This document shows positions 25,335 through 35,680 of a DNA stretch of 64,000 bases, piece after piece. The notes beneath the pieces were generated by a model. It was given only the letters and a program-made list of their open reading frames with translations, made no database searches and was not told the origin of the DNA. The stretch is taken from contig NZ_CP090095.1 of NCBI RefSeq assembly GCF_021391675.1, positions 4,253,001 to 4,317,000 on the forward strand. Reading direction: 5' to 3'. Positions within the stretch are counted from its first letter, which is position 1. Each line of letters begins with the position of its first letter. The translations under genes and the position numbers were made by a program. This stretch comes from Neorhizobium galegae (lineage in GTDB: Bacteria; Pseudomonadota; Alphaproteobacteria; Rhizobiales; Rhizobiaceae).

Positions 25335-27874
25335 GGTCGGCCTTTCCGCGCCTCTCGATTTCCTTCCGCCTGGCGCTGCGCGAAATGCGCGGCGGGCTTG
25401 CCGGCTTCTACATCTTCCTCGCCTGTATCGCGCTCGGCACCGGGGCGATCGCAGCCGTCAATTCGGTATCGCGGGCCATCACCGGGGCCATCGCCTCTCA
25501 AGGCCAGGAAATCCTTGCCGGCGACATCCGTTTCGAACTGAACAACCGCGAAGCCACCGACCAGGAACGCGCGTTCCTCACCCGCCTCGGCAAGGTTTCC
25601 TTGTCCACGAGCCTGCGCTCCATGGCCCGCAAGCCTGACGGTTCCGAGCAGGCGCTGGTCGAGGTCAAGGCTGTGGACGACGCCTATCCGCTCTACGGCA
25701 GTTTCGGCGCAGAACCTTCCGCACCGTTGCCCGACCTTCTTGGCAAGCAGGAAGAGGTTTTTGGCGCGCTGGCAGCCCCGCTTCTGCTGGAACGCCTCGG
25801 CCTCAAGGACGGCGACCAGCTTCTGCTCGGCAATGCCCGGCTGACATTGCGCGGCACGATCACCGCCGAGCCCGACGCGCTTTCAGACGGTTTCGGCTTT
25901 GCGCCGCGCCTGATCGTCAGTCGCGAGGCACTCGCGGCCTCCGGCCTGATCACTACCGGCAGCCTTGTGGAACATGCCTACAAGGTGCGGCTCGACGACC
26001 CGGCAACCCGCTCGACGCTTGCCGCCCGCGCCAATCGCGAGTTCCCGAGCGCCGGCTGGTCGGTCCGCACCAGCGACCGTGCCGCCCCCTCGCTTACCGA
26101 AAACGTCGACCGCTTCTCGCAATTCCTGACGCTGGTTGGCCTGACGGCACTGATCGTCGGCGGCGTCGGCGTCGCCAATGCGGTACGCGCCTTCCTCGAT
26201 GCCAAGCGCACCACGATCGCCACCTTCAAATGCCTGGGCGCGCCGGCCTCGGTGGTGACGATGATCTATCTCATCCAGATCATGCTGCTCGCGGTGATCG
26301 GCATCCTGATCGGCCTCGTCATCGGCGCCGTCTCGCCCTTCGTGGCGCTGCAATTCCTCGAAGGCGTGCTTCCGGTTCCGAAGGAAGTCACCTTCTATCC
26401 CTCGGCGCTGGCGCTTGCCGCATTGTTCGGCATCCTGATCACCTTCGCCTTCGCCGTTCTGCCGCTCGGCCATGCCCGCGAAGTGCCGGCAACCGCCCTT
26501 TTCCGGGAACAGAGCTTCGACAACACCCGCCTTCCCTCCTGGCCCTATCTTCTGGCCGCCGGTCTGGCGCTTGCTGCACTGGCGGCACTTGCGATCGTTT
26601 CTGCGGAAGAACGCTTCATCGCCTCCGTTTTCCTCGCCGCCGTCGCCGGTGCCTTCGTGCTCTTGCGCCTCGTTGCGGCCCTGATCGCCGCGCTTGCCAA
26701 AAGAAGCCCGCGGGTCAACTCGCCGGCGCTGCGACTGGCGATCGGCAATATCCACCGGCCGGGCGCGTTGACGCCTTCGGTCGTGCTGTCGCTCGGCCTC
26801 GGCCTTGCCCTGCTCGTGACGCTCGCCCTGATCGACGGCAACATGCGTCGCCAGCTGACCGGCAGCATCGCCCAGCAGGCGCCGAATTTCTTCTTCGTCG
26901 ACATCCAGGGATCGGAGCGCGACGGGTTCGTCAACATCCTGAAACAACAGGCGCCGGCGGGTGCGATCACCCAGGTGCCGATGCTGCGCGGCCGCATCCT
27001 CGCCTTCAACGGCCAGGACGTGACCCAGATGAACGTGCCGCCCGCCGGCCGCTGGGTGTTGCGCGGCGACCGTGGCATCACCTACGAGGACAAGCTTCCA
27101 TCCAACTCGGCGCTGACGGCGGGAGAGTGGTGGACCGCCGACCATACCGGCGAACCGCTCGTCTCCTTCTCGGCGGAAGAGGCCGGCGAACTCGGCCTGA
27201 AACTCGGCGACACCGTCACCGTCAACGTGCTCGGCCGCAACATCACCGCCCGCATCGCCAATTTCCGTAAAGTTCAGTGGGAATCGCTGTCGATCAATTT
27301 CGTGATGATCTTCTCGCCGAACACGTTTCGCGGCGCACCGCATGCCTGGCTCGCGACGCTGAGCGATCCTCAAGCCACCGCCCAGCAGGAAGCGGCGATC
27401 CTGCGCGCCGTTACCAACGCCTACCCGACCATCACCAGCGTTCGGGTGAAGGACGCGATCGATATCGTCGACCAGCTCGTCGGCCAGCTCGCGGCCGCGA
27501 TCCGGGCCGCAGCGGCCGTTGCGCTGATCGCCTCCGTGCTGGTGCTTGCCGGTGCGCTGGCGGCCGGCAACCGGGCACGCACCCATGACGCCGTCATCCT
27601 GAAAACGCTCGGCGGCACGCGCAGCATGCTGATGCGCGCCTTCAGCTACGAATACATGATCCTCGGAACGGCGACCGCGCTCTTCGCGCTTCTCGCCGGC
27701 GGCCTCTCCGCATGGTTCGTGGTCAGCCGGATCATGCGGCTCCAGTCGGTCTTCCTGCCCGACATCGCAGTGCTGACGCTCGCCGTCTCTCTGGTTTTGA
27801 CCGTCGGAATAGGCCTTGCCGGCACATGGCGCATATTAGGGCAGAAGGCCGCGCCGGTACTGCGCGAGCTCTAA
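25331..27874 (+). CDS. ybbP: FtsX-like ABC transporter permease (YbbP-like)
   Basis: The 847-residue protein has about ten membrane segments arranged as in YbbP/MacB-type exporters: an N-terminal helix, a large periplasmic domain (about residues 45-240), two FtsX-like helix sets (the first at about residues 255-400 and the last at about 715-840), with a second periplasmic domain between. The ATG overlaps the ATPase stop by four bases (ATGA). The pair probably exports or extracts a lipid or hydrophobic molecule; the substrate is unknown. Confidence 0.9.
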   Translation: MRSAFPRLSISFRLALREMRGGLAGFYIFLACIALGTGAIAAVNSVSRAITGAIASQGQEILAGDIRFELNNREATDQERAFLTRLGKVSLSTSLRSMARKPDGSEQALVEVKAVDDAYPLYGSFGAEPSAPLPDLLGKQEEVFGALAAPLLLERLGLKDGDQLLLGNARLTLRGTITAEPDALSDGFGFAPRLIVSREALAASGLITTGSLVEHAYKVRLDDPATRSTLAARANREFPSAGWSVRTSDRAAPSLTENVDRFSQFLTLVGLTALIVGGVGVANAVRAFLDAKRTTIATFKCLGAPASVVTMIYLIQIMLLAVIGILIGLVIGAVSPFVALQFLEGVLPVPKEVTFYPSALALAALFGILITFAFAVLPLGHAREVPATALFREQSFDNTRLPSWPYLLAAGLALAALAALAIVSAEERFIASVFLAAVAGAFVLLRLVAALIAALAKRSPRVNSPALRLAIGNIHRPGALTPSVVLSLGLGLALLVTLALIDGNMRRQLTGSIAQQAPNFFFVDIQGSERDGFVNILKQQAPAGAITQVPMLRGRILAFNGQDVTQMNVPPAGRWVLRGDRGITYEDKLPSNSALTAGEWWTADHTGEPLVSFSAEEAGELGLKLGDTVTVNVLGRNITARIANFRKVQWESLSINFVMIFSPNTFRGAPHAWLATLSDPQATAQQEAAILRAVTNAYPTITSVRVKDAIDIVDQLVGQLAAAIRAAAAVALIASVLVLAGALAAGNRARTHDAVILKTLGGTRSMLMRAFSYEYMILGTATALFALLAGGLSAWFVVSRIMRLQSVFLPDIAVLTLAVSLVLTVGIGLAGTWRILGQKAAPVLREL

Positions 27875-27984
27875 TTCTCCCACAGGTAGTATTTCCCGTT
27901 AACTCTCTGATCAAATTCCCGTCAGAGCGTCCCATAGGTTGCTAAATGGCTCCCATGGCTTGCGTTTTTCGCTTGCCGCACCTC

Positions 27985-28013
27985 TTGTATGTGAAGCGAT
28001 CTCGCATCATATT
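27985..28013 (+). promoter_or_regulatory. Candidate sigma-70 promoter of the BI-1 gene
   Basis: TTGTAT (27985-27990) and CATATT (28008-28013) are separated by 17 bases, a fair match to the rhizobial housekeeping promoter. It would start transcription near 28020, just before the structured leader. Confidence 0.45.
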
Positions 28014-28019
28014 TATGCG

Positions 28020-28108
28020 CAGGCTTGCTGGAGCTCCGCAGCGGCGCCTGGGTCCGTAAAAAAGGGGGCCCGACACCGTGAATAATTCCGGAGCTTAAAG
28101 AGGAAACA
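28020..28108 (+). ncRNA. Probable ybhL-type 5' leader RNA
   Basis: The stretch before the BI-1/YccA gene can fold into a nested structure: AGCTCCG (28032-28038) pairs with CGGAGCT (28089-28095), enclosing a hairpin GGGTCC / GGGCCC (28050-28055 and 28066-28071). The closing strand lies directly before the ribosome binding site AGAGGAAAC. The ybhL leader motif is a known conserved RNA upstream of ybhL (BI-1 family) genes in Rhizobiales, so position and gene identity fit. I could not run a covariance-model search. Confidence 0.55.
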
Positions 28109-28891
28109 ATGGCTGACTTTAACAACTACCAGACCCGGGCGGCGCAGGGTCGCGCCCAGTCCGGCGCGATGATCGATGAAGGCCTGCGCGCCTACATGCT
28201 CAAGGTCTACAACCTGATGGCTGTCGGCTTGGCTATCACCGGTATCGCCGCCTATGGTATCTCGGCCCTCGCAACGACGACGGATGCGGCTGCAGCTGTC
28301 GCCCGGCTTCCGAACGGCATCCTGCTGACCAGCCTCGGCGCTGCGATCTACGGTTCGCCGCTTCGCTGGGTCGTCATGCTCGCGCCGCTCGCGGTGGTGT
28401 TCTTCCTGAGCTTCCGCGTTCATAAGATGAGCGTCGGCGCGGCACAGGCCACTTTCTGGGGCTACGCGGCCCTAATGGGCCTTTCGCTGTCGTCGATCTT
28501 CCTCGTCTACACCTCGCAGAGCATCGTGCAGACGTTCTTCATCACGGCAGCCTCCTTCGGCGCCCTGTCGCTTTACGGCTACACGACGAAGAGAAGCCTG
28601 TCGGGCATGGGCTCGTTCCTGATCATGGGCCTGTTCGGCCTGATCATCGCCTCGATCGTCAACATCTTCCTGGCGTCTTCCGCACTCGGCTTCGCGATCT
28701 CGGCGATCGGCGTGCTGATCTTCGCAGGCCTCACCGCCTACGACACGCAGAAGATCAAGGAAATGTACTTTGACGGCGACGACGTCGCGGTTGCTGGCCG
28801 CAAGGCCATCATGGGCGCTCTGACCCTCTACCTCGACTTCATCAACCTCTTCACGTTCCTCCTCCAGTTCCTGGGCAACCGGAACAACTGA
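28109..28891 (+). CDS. ybhL: Bax inhibitor-1/YccA family membrane protein
   Basis: The 260-residue protein has an N-terminal cytoplasmic segment and seven hydrophobic helices, ending with the family signature LTAYDTQKIKEMY and LTLYLDFINLFTFLLQFLG. BI-1 proteins are calcium-leak or stress-related inner membrane proteins. AGAGGAAACA before the ATG is a good ribosome binding site. A structured leader lies upstream and a strong terminator follows. Confidence 0.92.
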   Translation: MADFNNYQTRAAQGRAQSGAMIDEGLRAYMLKVYNLMAVGLAITGIAAYGISALATTTDAAAAVARLPNGILLTSLGAAIYGSPLRWVVMLAPLAVVFFLSFRVHKMSVGAAQATFWGYAALMGLSLSSIFLVYTSQSIVQTFFITAASFGALSLYGYTTKRSLSGMGSFLIMGLFGLIIASIVNIFLASSALGFAISAIGVLIFAGLTAYDTQKIKEMYFDGDDVAVAGRKAIMGALTLYLDFINLFTFLLQFLGNRNN

Positions 28892-28911
28892 TCTCGAGGA
28901 ATGCGAACAGG

Positions 28912-28940
28912 AAAAAGGCGGCCTCCGGGTCGCCTTTTTT
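28912..28940 (+). terminator. Rho-independent terminator after the BI-1 gene
   Basis: The stem AAAAAGGCG / CGCCTTTTT (28912-28920 and 28931-28939) ends in a run of six T, 20 bp past the stop. Confidence 0.88.
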
Positions 28941-29001
28941 ATTGCCCGGCTTCGCGCCGCAGCATAGGCTTGGCCATTCCTTTCAACGGCCTCAAATCTC
29001 A

Positions 29002-29559
29002 ATGACATTCCATCTCCGCGACGCCTCCCCCGCCGATCTTCCGACCATCACCGAAATCTATCGCGACAGCGTGCTGAACGGCACGGCGAGCTACGAGATC
29101 CTGCCCCCGGACCAGGCGGAGATGGCCGCCCGCTTCGAGGCGATCCGGGCCAAGGGTTATCCCTATATCGCAGCGGAACAGCAGGACGGCACTCTCCTCG
29201 GTTACGCCTACGCGTCGGCCTTCCGGACCCGCCCCGCCTATCGCTGGCTGGTCGAGGATTCGATCTACCTGGCGCCGGACGCGCGCGGCAAAGGCGTCGG
29301 AAAGGCGCTGCTCAAGGAACTGCTGGTGCGTTGCGAGACGCTCGGCTTCCGCCAAATGGTCGCCGTCATCGGCGGCGCAAGCCCGGCTTCCGTTGGCCTT
29401 CATCGCGGCCTCGGCTTCGAGCTGACCGGAACCCTCAAAGGCACCGGCTTCAAGCACGGAAAATGGCAGGATACGGTGCTGATGCAGGTCGCTTTGGGCG
29501 AAGGCAATGAAACCGATCCGGACCTTAGCGTCTATCCGGGCTCGCTGTTTACCGAATAG
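29002..29559 (+). CDS. GNAT acetyltransferase, phosphinothricin-acetyltransferase-like
   Basis: The 185-residue protein begins MTFHLRDASPADLPTI and contains TEIYRDSVLNGTASYE, YAYASAFRTRPAYRW and the acetyl-CoA loop LAPDARGKGVGKALL, the set seen in Pat/Bar and methionine sulfoximine acetyltransferases (MnaT/YncA). It ends with a segment typical for this group (GFKHGKWQDTVLMQ). It probably acetylates an amino-acid analogue, but this is inferred from the family. Confidence 0.88.
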   Translation: MTFHLRDASPADLPTITEIYRDSVLNGTASYEILPPDQAEMAARFEAIRAKGYPYIAAEQQDGTLLGYAYASAFRTRPAYRWLVEDSIYLAPDARGKGVGKALLKELLVRCETLGFRQMVAVIGGASPASVGLHRGLGFELTGTLKGTGFKHGKWQDTVLMQVALGEGNETDPDLSVYPGSLFTE

Positions 29560-29568
29560 CGGGCCGCC

Positions 29569-29958
29569 TCAGTCGATCAGCTTCAGCACCTTGTCGAACA
29601 CTTTCAGCACCTGCGGAAGCTCGTGGCCGCGCTTCATGATCAGGCCATGGGTGTTCATGACGGAATAGGCGCCCTGCTTGGCGGCGAGCTTGGGGTTCTT
29701 CTCGATTCGAAACAGCGGCGTCTCGCCCGAACGCTTGAAGATGGAGAATACCGCCCGATCCCTGAGGTGATCGATCGCGTAGTCCTTCCACTCCCCTTCG
29801 CCGACCATGCGGCCGTAAATCCTCAAGATCGCATCGAGTTCGCGCCGATGGAAGGTGACCGGTGCGGGATCGCGGTTCTGCCGATATTCACTGAGATCGA
29901 CGACAACGGCTGCGTCCTGGGGTCTCTGGCCCCCCGGCAAATCCGGCTGATCTGTCAT
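29569..29958 (-). CDS. DUF2794 family protein
   Basis: The 129-residue protein has a disordered start (MTDQPDLPGGQRPQDA) and a compact domain with FHRRELDAILRIYGRMVGEG, WKDYAIDHLRDRAVFSIFKR and FRIEKNPKLAAKQGAYSV. This is the alphaproteobacterial DUF2794 family of unknown function. GGGAG five bases before the ATG at 29958 supports this start rather than upstream ones to 30015. It is convergent with the GNAT gene, with nine bases between. Confidence 0.85.
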   Translation of the reverse strand: MTDQPDLPGGQRPQDAAVVVDLSEYRQNRDPAPVTFHRRELDAILRIYGRMVGEGEWKDYAIDHLRDRAVFSIFKRSGETPLFRIEKNPKLAAKQGAYSVMNTHGLIMKRGHELPQVLKVFDKVLKLID

Positions 29959-30252
29959 CAAGACTCCCAAATCGTCAAATGTCAGAGATATGACAGTGTG
30001 CCTGAGAGGCGACAAAAATCAACCCCGGCAATCCGGCCGGGGACGAACCGCCACGATTTTATTCTTGCCCCATTTCGAACAAAAGAGTGCCCGATTTCGA
30101 AGCGAGATTGGCAGCGTTGGTTGGCGCCGTTTTCAGCGCCATATGGCCCGGTCTGGTGCATTGACCCTTACCCCCAGCCCCCCAATGTTATTGGATCGGG
30201 CCGCCAACAATCGCTCACGCACAATCCGGCAAGCCTTGAACCCCGCCCGCGG
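29959..30252. other. Intergenic region, no gene seen
   Basis: This gap of 294 bp contains a short GC hairpin CCCCGG / CCGGGG near 30022-30041 without a T run, and a C-rich stretch near 30170-30185. No protein-coding signal or RNA gene is evident. Confidence 0.5.
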
Positions 30253-31002
30253 TCAATATTTCTTGTAGCCTGCCATCAGCACCGTCGCACCGAGAATGGC
30301 GCCCGGCTCGCCGCCCGGCCCCGAGGCCTGCAGCAGGATCGCGCAGCCGTCCTTCTTGGACTTGCCCATCAGCTTGCCCGGCAGGGTCAGCTTCATGCTC
30401 TGGCCGTTCCAGGTGCCGACCGACTGCACGTCGTAAACGGCGTGCCAATAGTCCATGGTCTTGCCGCTGTTTTCACCCTTGGTGACATCCACCTGCTGTC
30501 GCTTGGTGAAATAGGCGACGACGACGTCCGCCTGCCCCTTGCCGCCGCCGATCTCGATCTCGATTTCGTCGCCGCGCATCGCTGCGGTGACCGGGACGTC
30601 GAGCCCCTTGCCGGTTTGGCCGAGTGCCTTCACTTTGTCGTTGATGATCGTGAGGTCGGTGCCCTTGACGTGATCGCGCCCGTTGATGACGGCCTGCGGG
30701 GTATAGACGCCGCTCCGCCCCAGCGTCTTTGCATAGCCATATTGCCGCTCGGTATTTTCCTTGGAGCTCAGCGTATCGGTCCAGCCGAGATAGTTCCAGT
30801 AATCGACGTGGTAGGAGAGCACGACCATGTCTCCCTGCGCCACCAACTCACCCAGAGCGGCGTCGGCAGGCGGGCAGGAGGAGCAGCCTTGGGAGGTAAA
30901 AAGTTCGATCACGCCCTTCGGCGCCCTGACCTCTCCTGCAAATGCAGCGCCCGCATAAAACAGGCCCGCAACAAGGAGTACGGAGCGAAAACGGAAGGGC
31001 AT
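30253..31002 (-). CDS. DUF1223 secreted thioredoxin-like protein
   Basis: The 249-residue protein begins with a signal peptide (SVLLVAGLFYAGAAFAGEV) and the DUF1223 start VIELFTSQGCSSCPPADA, which contains a CxxC-like C-S-S-C thioredoxin motif. Further family segments are LSYHVDYWNYLGWTDTLSS and RQYGYAKTLGRSGVYTPQ with VINGRD. It is likely periplasmic. Function is not known, although the fold and CxxC suggest redox activity. Confidence 0.87.
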   Translation of the reverse strand: MPFRFRSVLLVAGLFYAGAAFAGEVRAPKGVIELFTSQGCSSCPPADAALGELVAQGDMVVLSYHVDYWNYLGWTDTLSSKENTERQYGYAKTLGRSGVYTPQAVINGRDHVKGTDLTIINDKVKALGQTGKGLDVPVTAAMRGDEIEIEIGGGKGQADVVVAYFTKRQQVDVTKGENSGKTMDYWHAVYDVQSVGTWNGQSMKLTLPGKLMGKSKKDGCAILLQASGPGGEPGAILGATVLMAGYKKY

Positions 31003-31197
31003 GGGTGGCAGACCTTTTTATCAGGGTAACTGTTATCCACGATTGCTCGCAGCGATCAAGGGCCTAACGCACGGGATGGCGGAAAGTAACCACCGGGCAC
31101 CCTCAAGAGAAAGTCACGAAGGGGTGAAGACCGGATATTTGATCGGTTTCCGAATGCGTTTCGTCGGGTGTCAAACTTGGCGAAAAACACGCCGAGG

Positions 31198-31941
31198 TCA
31201 AATCAGTTTGAGCAGGCCTTGAGTAAAATAAACGGCACCCACGCCGGTGACGATCCAGCGCGTCCAGGCGCGGAAATTCTGGTCGGTCATCTTCTGCAGG
31301 ATGTCGTTGCCGGCCCGCGCTCCGAGGATGGCAATCGGCGCCGCCACCAGCACAGCAATCCATTCGGTGGTCGGCAGTTCCGAGGCCGCATTCCAGTAGA
31401 ACACCACCTTCGTCGCATGCGAGGCGACCTGCACCGCCGCCTTGGTGGCGATCACCTTGCGCCGGTCCATCGTCGTACGGATGAAGAAGATGTCGATCGT
31501 CGGCCCCGACACGCCGACGCCGACCGTCAGCGCCCCGGCGATCAGCCCGCAGACCAGCGCATGCAGCGGCTTCGAGGCGTCGAGCCGCAGTTTCGAGACC
31601 GGCATCCAGACGAGGATCGGCATCAGCCCGATGGCGATCGACACGACGATCAGATCCGGCTGATAGTCGACGATCAGCAGGATGATGCTCGAGATGACGA
31701 GACCGAGGCCCAGAATGCCGAGAATGCGGTAGTCGACATACGCCCGGGAAAACCAGGCGCGCGACCCGTTCGAGACCATCTGGATGACGCCGTGGATGGC
31801 GATCGCGGTACTGACCGGAAAGAGGAAAAGCAGCACCCAGAGCAGGATCAGCCCGCCCGCCATGCCGAAAATTCCCGAAAGCAGCGATGTCAGGAAAACG
31901 GTGACGGCCATTCCGATGAGGATGACGACGGTCAAGGGCAC
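31198..31941 (-). CDS. TauE/SafE family sulfite-exporter-like permease
   Basis: The 247-residue protein has about eight hydrophobic segments with the TauE repeats LLSGIFGMAGGLILLWVLLF and IAGALTVGVGVSGPTIDIFF, each with a Gly-rich turn. Members export sulfite or organosulfonates or have unknown substrates. A second TauE gene, of different sequence, lies at 56.7 kb. It is 112 bp downstream of acnA on the same strand. Confidence 0.88.
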   Translation of the reverse strand: MPLTVVILIGMAVTVFLTSLLSGIFGMAGGLILLWVLLFLFPVSTAIAIHGVIQMVSNGSRAWFSRAYVDYRILGILGLGLVISSIILLIVDYQPDLIVVSIAIGLMPILVWMPVSKLRLDASKPLHALVCGLIAGALTVGVGVSGPTIDIFFIRTTMDRRKVIATKAAVQVASHATKVVFYWNAASELPTTEWIAVLVAAPIAILGARAGNDILQKMTDQNFRAWTRWIVTGVGAVYFTQGLLKLI

Positions 31942-32053
31942 GGGACCTTAGGGGCAGAACGACGACCCCTTGGCAAGCAGGTGCAGGTGCGTCGGATAAC
32001 GGGAAGGAATCCGCCGGAGTTTTCGCTCCGGCGGATGATGAGCGAATGTTCGC

Positions 32054-34747
32054 TTAGGCGGCGAGGTCGCGCAGAACCGTCTGCAGGATGCCGCCGTTGT
32101 TCATGTAGATGACCTCGTCGAGCGTATCGATGCGGCAAAGGATGTTGATTTCCTTCACCGTGCCGTCGCCATAGGTGATCTTGGCGATCTTCCATTCGCG
32201 CGGCTTGATGTCGCCTTCGAGACCGAGAATCTCCACGGTCTCGTCGCCCTTGAGGTCGAGGCTGGCCCAGGTCGTGCCCTCTTCGAAGACGAAGGGAACG
32301 ACGCCCATGCCGACCAGGTTCGAGCGGTGGATACGCTCGAAGGACTGGGCGATGACCGCCTTGACGCCGAGCAGGTTGGTACCCTTCGCGGCCCAGTCGC
32401 GCGACGAACCGTTGCCGTATTCGACGCCGGCGAAGATGACCAGCGGAACGCCCTCGGCCTTGTACTGCATGGCCGCGTCGTAGATCGACATCTCCTCCTT
32501 GGACGGATAGTGGAAGGTGTAGCCACCTTCCTTGCCGTTCGGACCGAGCATGTAGTTGCGGATGCGGATGTTGGCGAACGTGCCGCGCATCATCACTTCA
32601 TGATTGCCGCGGCGCGTGCCGTACTGGTTGAAGTCGGCAACGCCGACCCCATGGCCGGTCAGGTAGGCACCGGCCGGCGAGGCAGCCTTGATCGAACCGG
32701 CAGGCGAAATGTGGTCGGTGGTGATCTTGTCGCCGAAGAGACCGAGGACGCGGGCGCCCTTGATGTTCTTGAGACCCGATCCGGTCTTGCCCATGCCGAC
32801 GAAGTAAGGCGGGTTCTGCACATAGGTCGAATCGTCGTCCCAGGCATAGGTCTGGCCCGGAGGAATCTTGACCGCCTGCCAGTTCTCGTCGCCCTTGAAG
32901 ACGTCCGCATACTTGGTTTCATAGAGTTCGCGGGTGACGTATTTCAGGATGAATTCCTGGACTTCCTTCGAGGTCGGCCAGATGTCCTTGAGGAAGACCG
33001 GGTTGCCGTTCTGGTCTTCGCCGAGCGGCTCGGAGGTCAGGTCCTTCTGGACCGAACCGGCCAGCGCATAAGCGACGACGAGCGGCGGCGAGGCGAGGTA
33101 GTTCGCCTGGACGTCCGGAGAAATACGGCCTTCGAAGTTACGGTTGCCCGAGAGCACGCCGGCGGCGATCAGGCCCTTGTCGTTGATCGTCTTCGAGATC
33201 GGCGCCGGCAGCGGGCCGGAATTGCCGATGCAGGTCGTGCAGCCGAAGCCGACCAGGTTGAAGCCGAGCTTGTCGAGATCGGCCTGCAGGCCGGACTTGG
33301 CAAGGTATTCGCCGACGACCTGGGATCCCGGTGCAAGCGAGGTCTTCACCCACGGCTTGGACTTCAGGCCCTTGGCAACCGCGTTGCGGGCGAGAAGGCC
33401 GGCGGCGATCAGCACCGACGGATTGGACGTGTTGGTGCAGGAGGTGATCGCGGCAATCGCCACGTCGCCATGGCCGAGATCGAAGTCCGTGCCCTCGACG
33501 GGGTAACGATTGTCGAGCTGGCCGGGCTTCTTGTATTCGGTATCGAGCGAACCGGCGAAACCGGATGCGATCTTGTCGAGCGAGATACGGCCTTCCGGAC
33601 GCTTCGGGCCGGCCATCGACGGCACGACGTCGTTGAGGTCGAGTTCGAGCGTGTCGGTGAAGACGAGGTCGGAACCGTCGCCGTCGCGCCACATGCCCTG
33701 GACCTTGGAATAGGCCTCGACCAGCGCGATCCGCTCAAGCGTGCGGCCGGACATCGTCAGGTAGTTGATGGTTTCGCCGTCTACCGGGAAGAAGCCGCAG
33801 GTCGCGCCATATTCCGGACCCATGTTGCCGATCGTCGCGCGGTCTGCGAGCGGCATGTTGTCCATGCCCGGACCGAAGAATTCGACGAACTTGGAAACCA
33901 CGCCCTTCTTGCGCAGCATCTGCACGACGGTGAGCACCAGGTCGGTCGCGGTGACGCCTTCCTTGAGCTTGCCGGTGAGCTTGAAGCCGATGACTTCAGG
34001 CAGCAGCATCGAGACCGGCTGGCCGAGCATGGAAGCTTCCGCTTCGATACCGCCGACGCCCCAGCCGAGAACGCCGAGACCGTTGATCATCGTGGTGTGC
34101 GAATCGGTGCCGACGCAGGTGTCCGGATAGGCGATCGTTTCGCCGTCCTCTTCCTTGGTCCAAACCGTCTGGCCGAGATATTCCAGGTTCACCTGGTGAC
34201 AGATGCCGGTGCCCGGAGGAACGACGCGAAAATTCTTGAACGCCTGCTGGCCCCACTTCAGGAAGCGGTAACGCTCGCCGTTGCGCTCGTATTCGAGTTC
34301 GACGTTCTTCGCAAACGCGGTCGGCGTGCCGAACTCGTCGACGATAACCGAGTGGTCGATGACGAGATCGACGGGAACGAGCGGGTTGATCTTTTCCGGA
34401 TCGCCGCCGAGCGACACCATCGCGTCGCGCATTGCGGCAAGATCGACGACGGCGGGAACGCCGGTGAAGTCCTGCATCAGCACGCGGGCCGGACGGTAGG
34501 CGATTTCCGCTTCCGCGAGACCCTTGTTGTTCAGCCATTCGGCGACCGTCAGGATCTGTTCCTTGGTGACGGACTGGCCGTCTTCAAAGCGGAGCAGGTT
34601 TTCGAGCAGCACCTTCATCGAGAAGGGCAGCTTCGAAACGCCGGCAAGGCCGTTTTGCTCAGCCTTCGGAAGGCTGTAGTAAACGTAATCCTTACCGCCT
34701 ACGGTAAGGATGGAGCGACAATTGAAACTGTCGAGAGATTTAGCCAC
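32054..34747 (-). CDS. acnA: Aconitate hydratase A
   Basis: The 897-residue enzyme converts citrate to isocitrate in the TCA cycle. The three [4Fe-4S] cysteines are seen in [10 protein letters not shown] and [14 protein letters not shown], and the swivel domain has [16 protein letters not shown] and [14 protein letters not shown] sequences. A GTG at 34747 ([12 protein letters not shown]) gives the usual AcnA length; the frame stays open to 34813. It is divergent from ccmA, the normal arrangement in rhizobia. The long open frame on the other strand is a shadow. Confidence 0.96.
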   Translation of the reverse strand: MAKSLDSFNCRSILTVGGKDYVYYSLPKAEQNGLAGVSKLPFSMKVLLENLLRFEDGQSVTKEQILTVAEWLNNKGLAEAEIAYRPARVLMQDFTGVPAVVDLAAMRDAMVSLGGDPEKINPLVPVDLVIDHSVIVDEFGTPTAFAKNVELEYERNGERYRFLKWGQQAFKNFRVVPPGTGICHQVNLEYLGQTVWTKEEDGETIAYPDTCVGTDSHTTMINGLGVLGWGVGGIEAEASMLGQPVSMLLPEVIGFKLTGKLKEGVTATDLVLTVVQMLRKKGVVSKFVEFFGPGMDNMPLADRATIGNMGPEYGATCGFFPVDGETINYLTMSGRTLERIALVEAYSKVQGMWRDGDGSDLVFTDTLELDLNDVVPSMAGPKRPEGRISLDKIASGFAGSLDTEYKKPGQLDNRYPVEGTDFDLGHGDVAIAAITSCTNTSNPSVLIAAGLLARNAVAKGLKSKPWVKTSLAPGSQVVGEYLAKSGLQADLDKLGFNLVGFGCTTCIGNSGPLPAPISKTINDKGLIAAGVLSGNRNFEGRISPDVQANYLASPPLVVAYALAGSVQKDLTSEPLGEDQNGNPVFLKDIWPTSKEVQEFILKYVTRELYETKYADVFKGDENWQAVKIPPGQTYAWDDDSTYVQNPPYFVGMGKTGSGLKNIKGARVLGLFGDKITTDHISPAGSIKAASPAGAYLTGHGVGVADFNQYGTRRGNHEVMMRGTFANIRIRNYMLGPNGKEGGYTFHYPSKEEMSIYDAAMQYKAEGVPLVIFAGVEYGNGSSRDWAAKGTNLLGVKAVIAQSFERIHRSNLVGMGVVPFVFEEGTTWASLDLKGDETVEILGLEGDIKPREWKIAKITYGDGTVKEINILCRIDTLDEVIYMNNGGILQTVLRDLAA

Positions 34748-35018
34748 GGAAAACAACCCCGCTGATAAAAGAGCCAACACGCGCGTGCGGACGCCTATGC
34801 ACTTCATGCACATCAGGATGCGGGTGCGACCATTTCCGCTGTCCGCACGAGAAGATTTTTTGGGATCTTCAGGTTCGGCGGAAGATTGAAATCACGCCGG
34901 CCGCTGGCGTGGTTGCAGTGCTTATAGATAATTTCTAAGAAGGGTTCCAGACGCTTGGCGCGCATTCCGAATAAATTTTCGGATCGCGATGATTAAAATC
35001 TTAATGAAGGTCTCCGGC

Positions 35019-35663
35019 ATGCGGCTTTCGGCCGAAAACTTGAGTGCAAGACGCGGCGAAGACCTGATTTTCACGGACATCTCCTTTACCCTCGGAGCCG
35101 GTGAAAGCCTCGTCCTGACCGGCCGCAACGGATCGGGGAAATCGACCCTGCTGCGGGTCGTGGCGGGATTGCTGCGCCCGGAGACCGGTCGCGTCACCTG
35201 GATTTCGGAGAGTGCCGAATCGGGAATGCGCGCCGCCGAGGCTTGCCACTATCTCGGCCACCGCAACGCGATGAAGGCGGAGTTGACGGTGTTTGAGAAT
35301 CTCGCCTTCTGGAAGGATTTCCTGGGCGACGCGGAGGACGGCAAGGGCACCTCCCCGGGCGAGGCCGCAGAGGCCGTGGGTCTCGGGGGGATCATCCATC
35401 TGCCCTTCGGTTATCTCTCCGCCGGCCAGCAGCGCCGCATGGCGTTTGCCAAGCTGCTGGTCGCTTCCAGGCCGGTCTGGATATTGGACGAGCCGACTGC
35501 GGCGCTCGATGTCAATGCGGAGAGTGTCTTCACCGGGCTGATCAAGTTGCATCTGGCGACCGGCGGCATTGTGCTGGCGGCGACCCATCAGCCGCTGGGG
35601 CTGGAGAATGCAAGGGAATTGCAGATGACGGGGTTTGCAGGCGTGGCGGAGGGGAGATGGTGA
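35019..35663 (+). CDS. ccmA: Haem ABC exporter ATP-binding protein CcmA
   Basis: The 214-residue ATPase has Walker A GRNGSGKST at residues 35-43, the signature LSAGQQRRMAFAKLL, and Walker B VWILDEPTAALD. The short length and FGYLSAGQQRR are typical of CcmA, which drives release of haem-CcmE in cytochrome c maturation. I used the ATG at 35019, with AAGG eight bases upstream; ATGs at 35004 and 34989 are possible. It is followed by a repeat pair, then ccmB. Confidence 0.93.
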   Translation: MRLSAENLSARRGEDLIFTDISFTLGAGESLVLTGRNGSGKSTLLRVVAGLLRPETGRVTWISESAESGMRAAEACHYLGHRNAMKAELTVFENLAFWKDFLGDAEDGKGTSPGEAAEAVGLGGIIHLPFGYLSAGQQRRMAFAKLLVASRPVWILDEPTAALDVNAESVFTGLIKLHLATGGIVLAATHQPLGLENARELQMTGFAGVAEGRW

Positions 35664-35680
35664 TCGTTCTGCCCTTGGCC

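Noticed and set aside
25883-27586. Long open frame opposite the FtsX-like permease
   Set aside because: Antisense shadow; the permease on the plus strand has clear membrane segments and overlaps its ATPase in the expected way.
32327-34765. Very long open frame on the plus strand opposite acnA
   Set aside because: It lies wholly inside acnA and has the low-complexity Arg/Asp/Val make-up of an antisense shadow.
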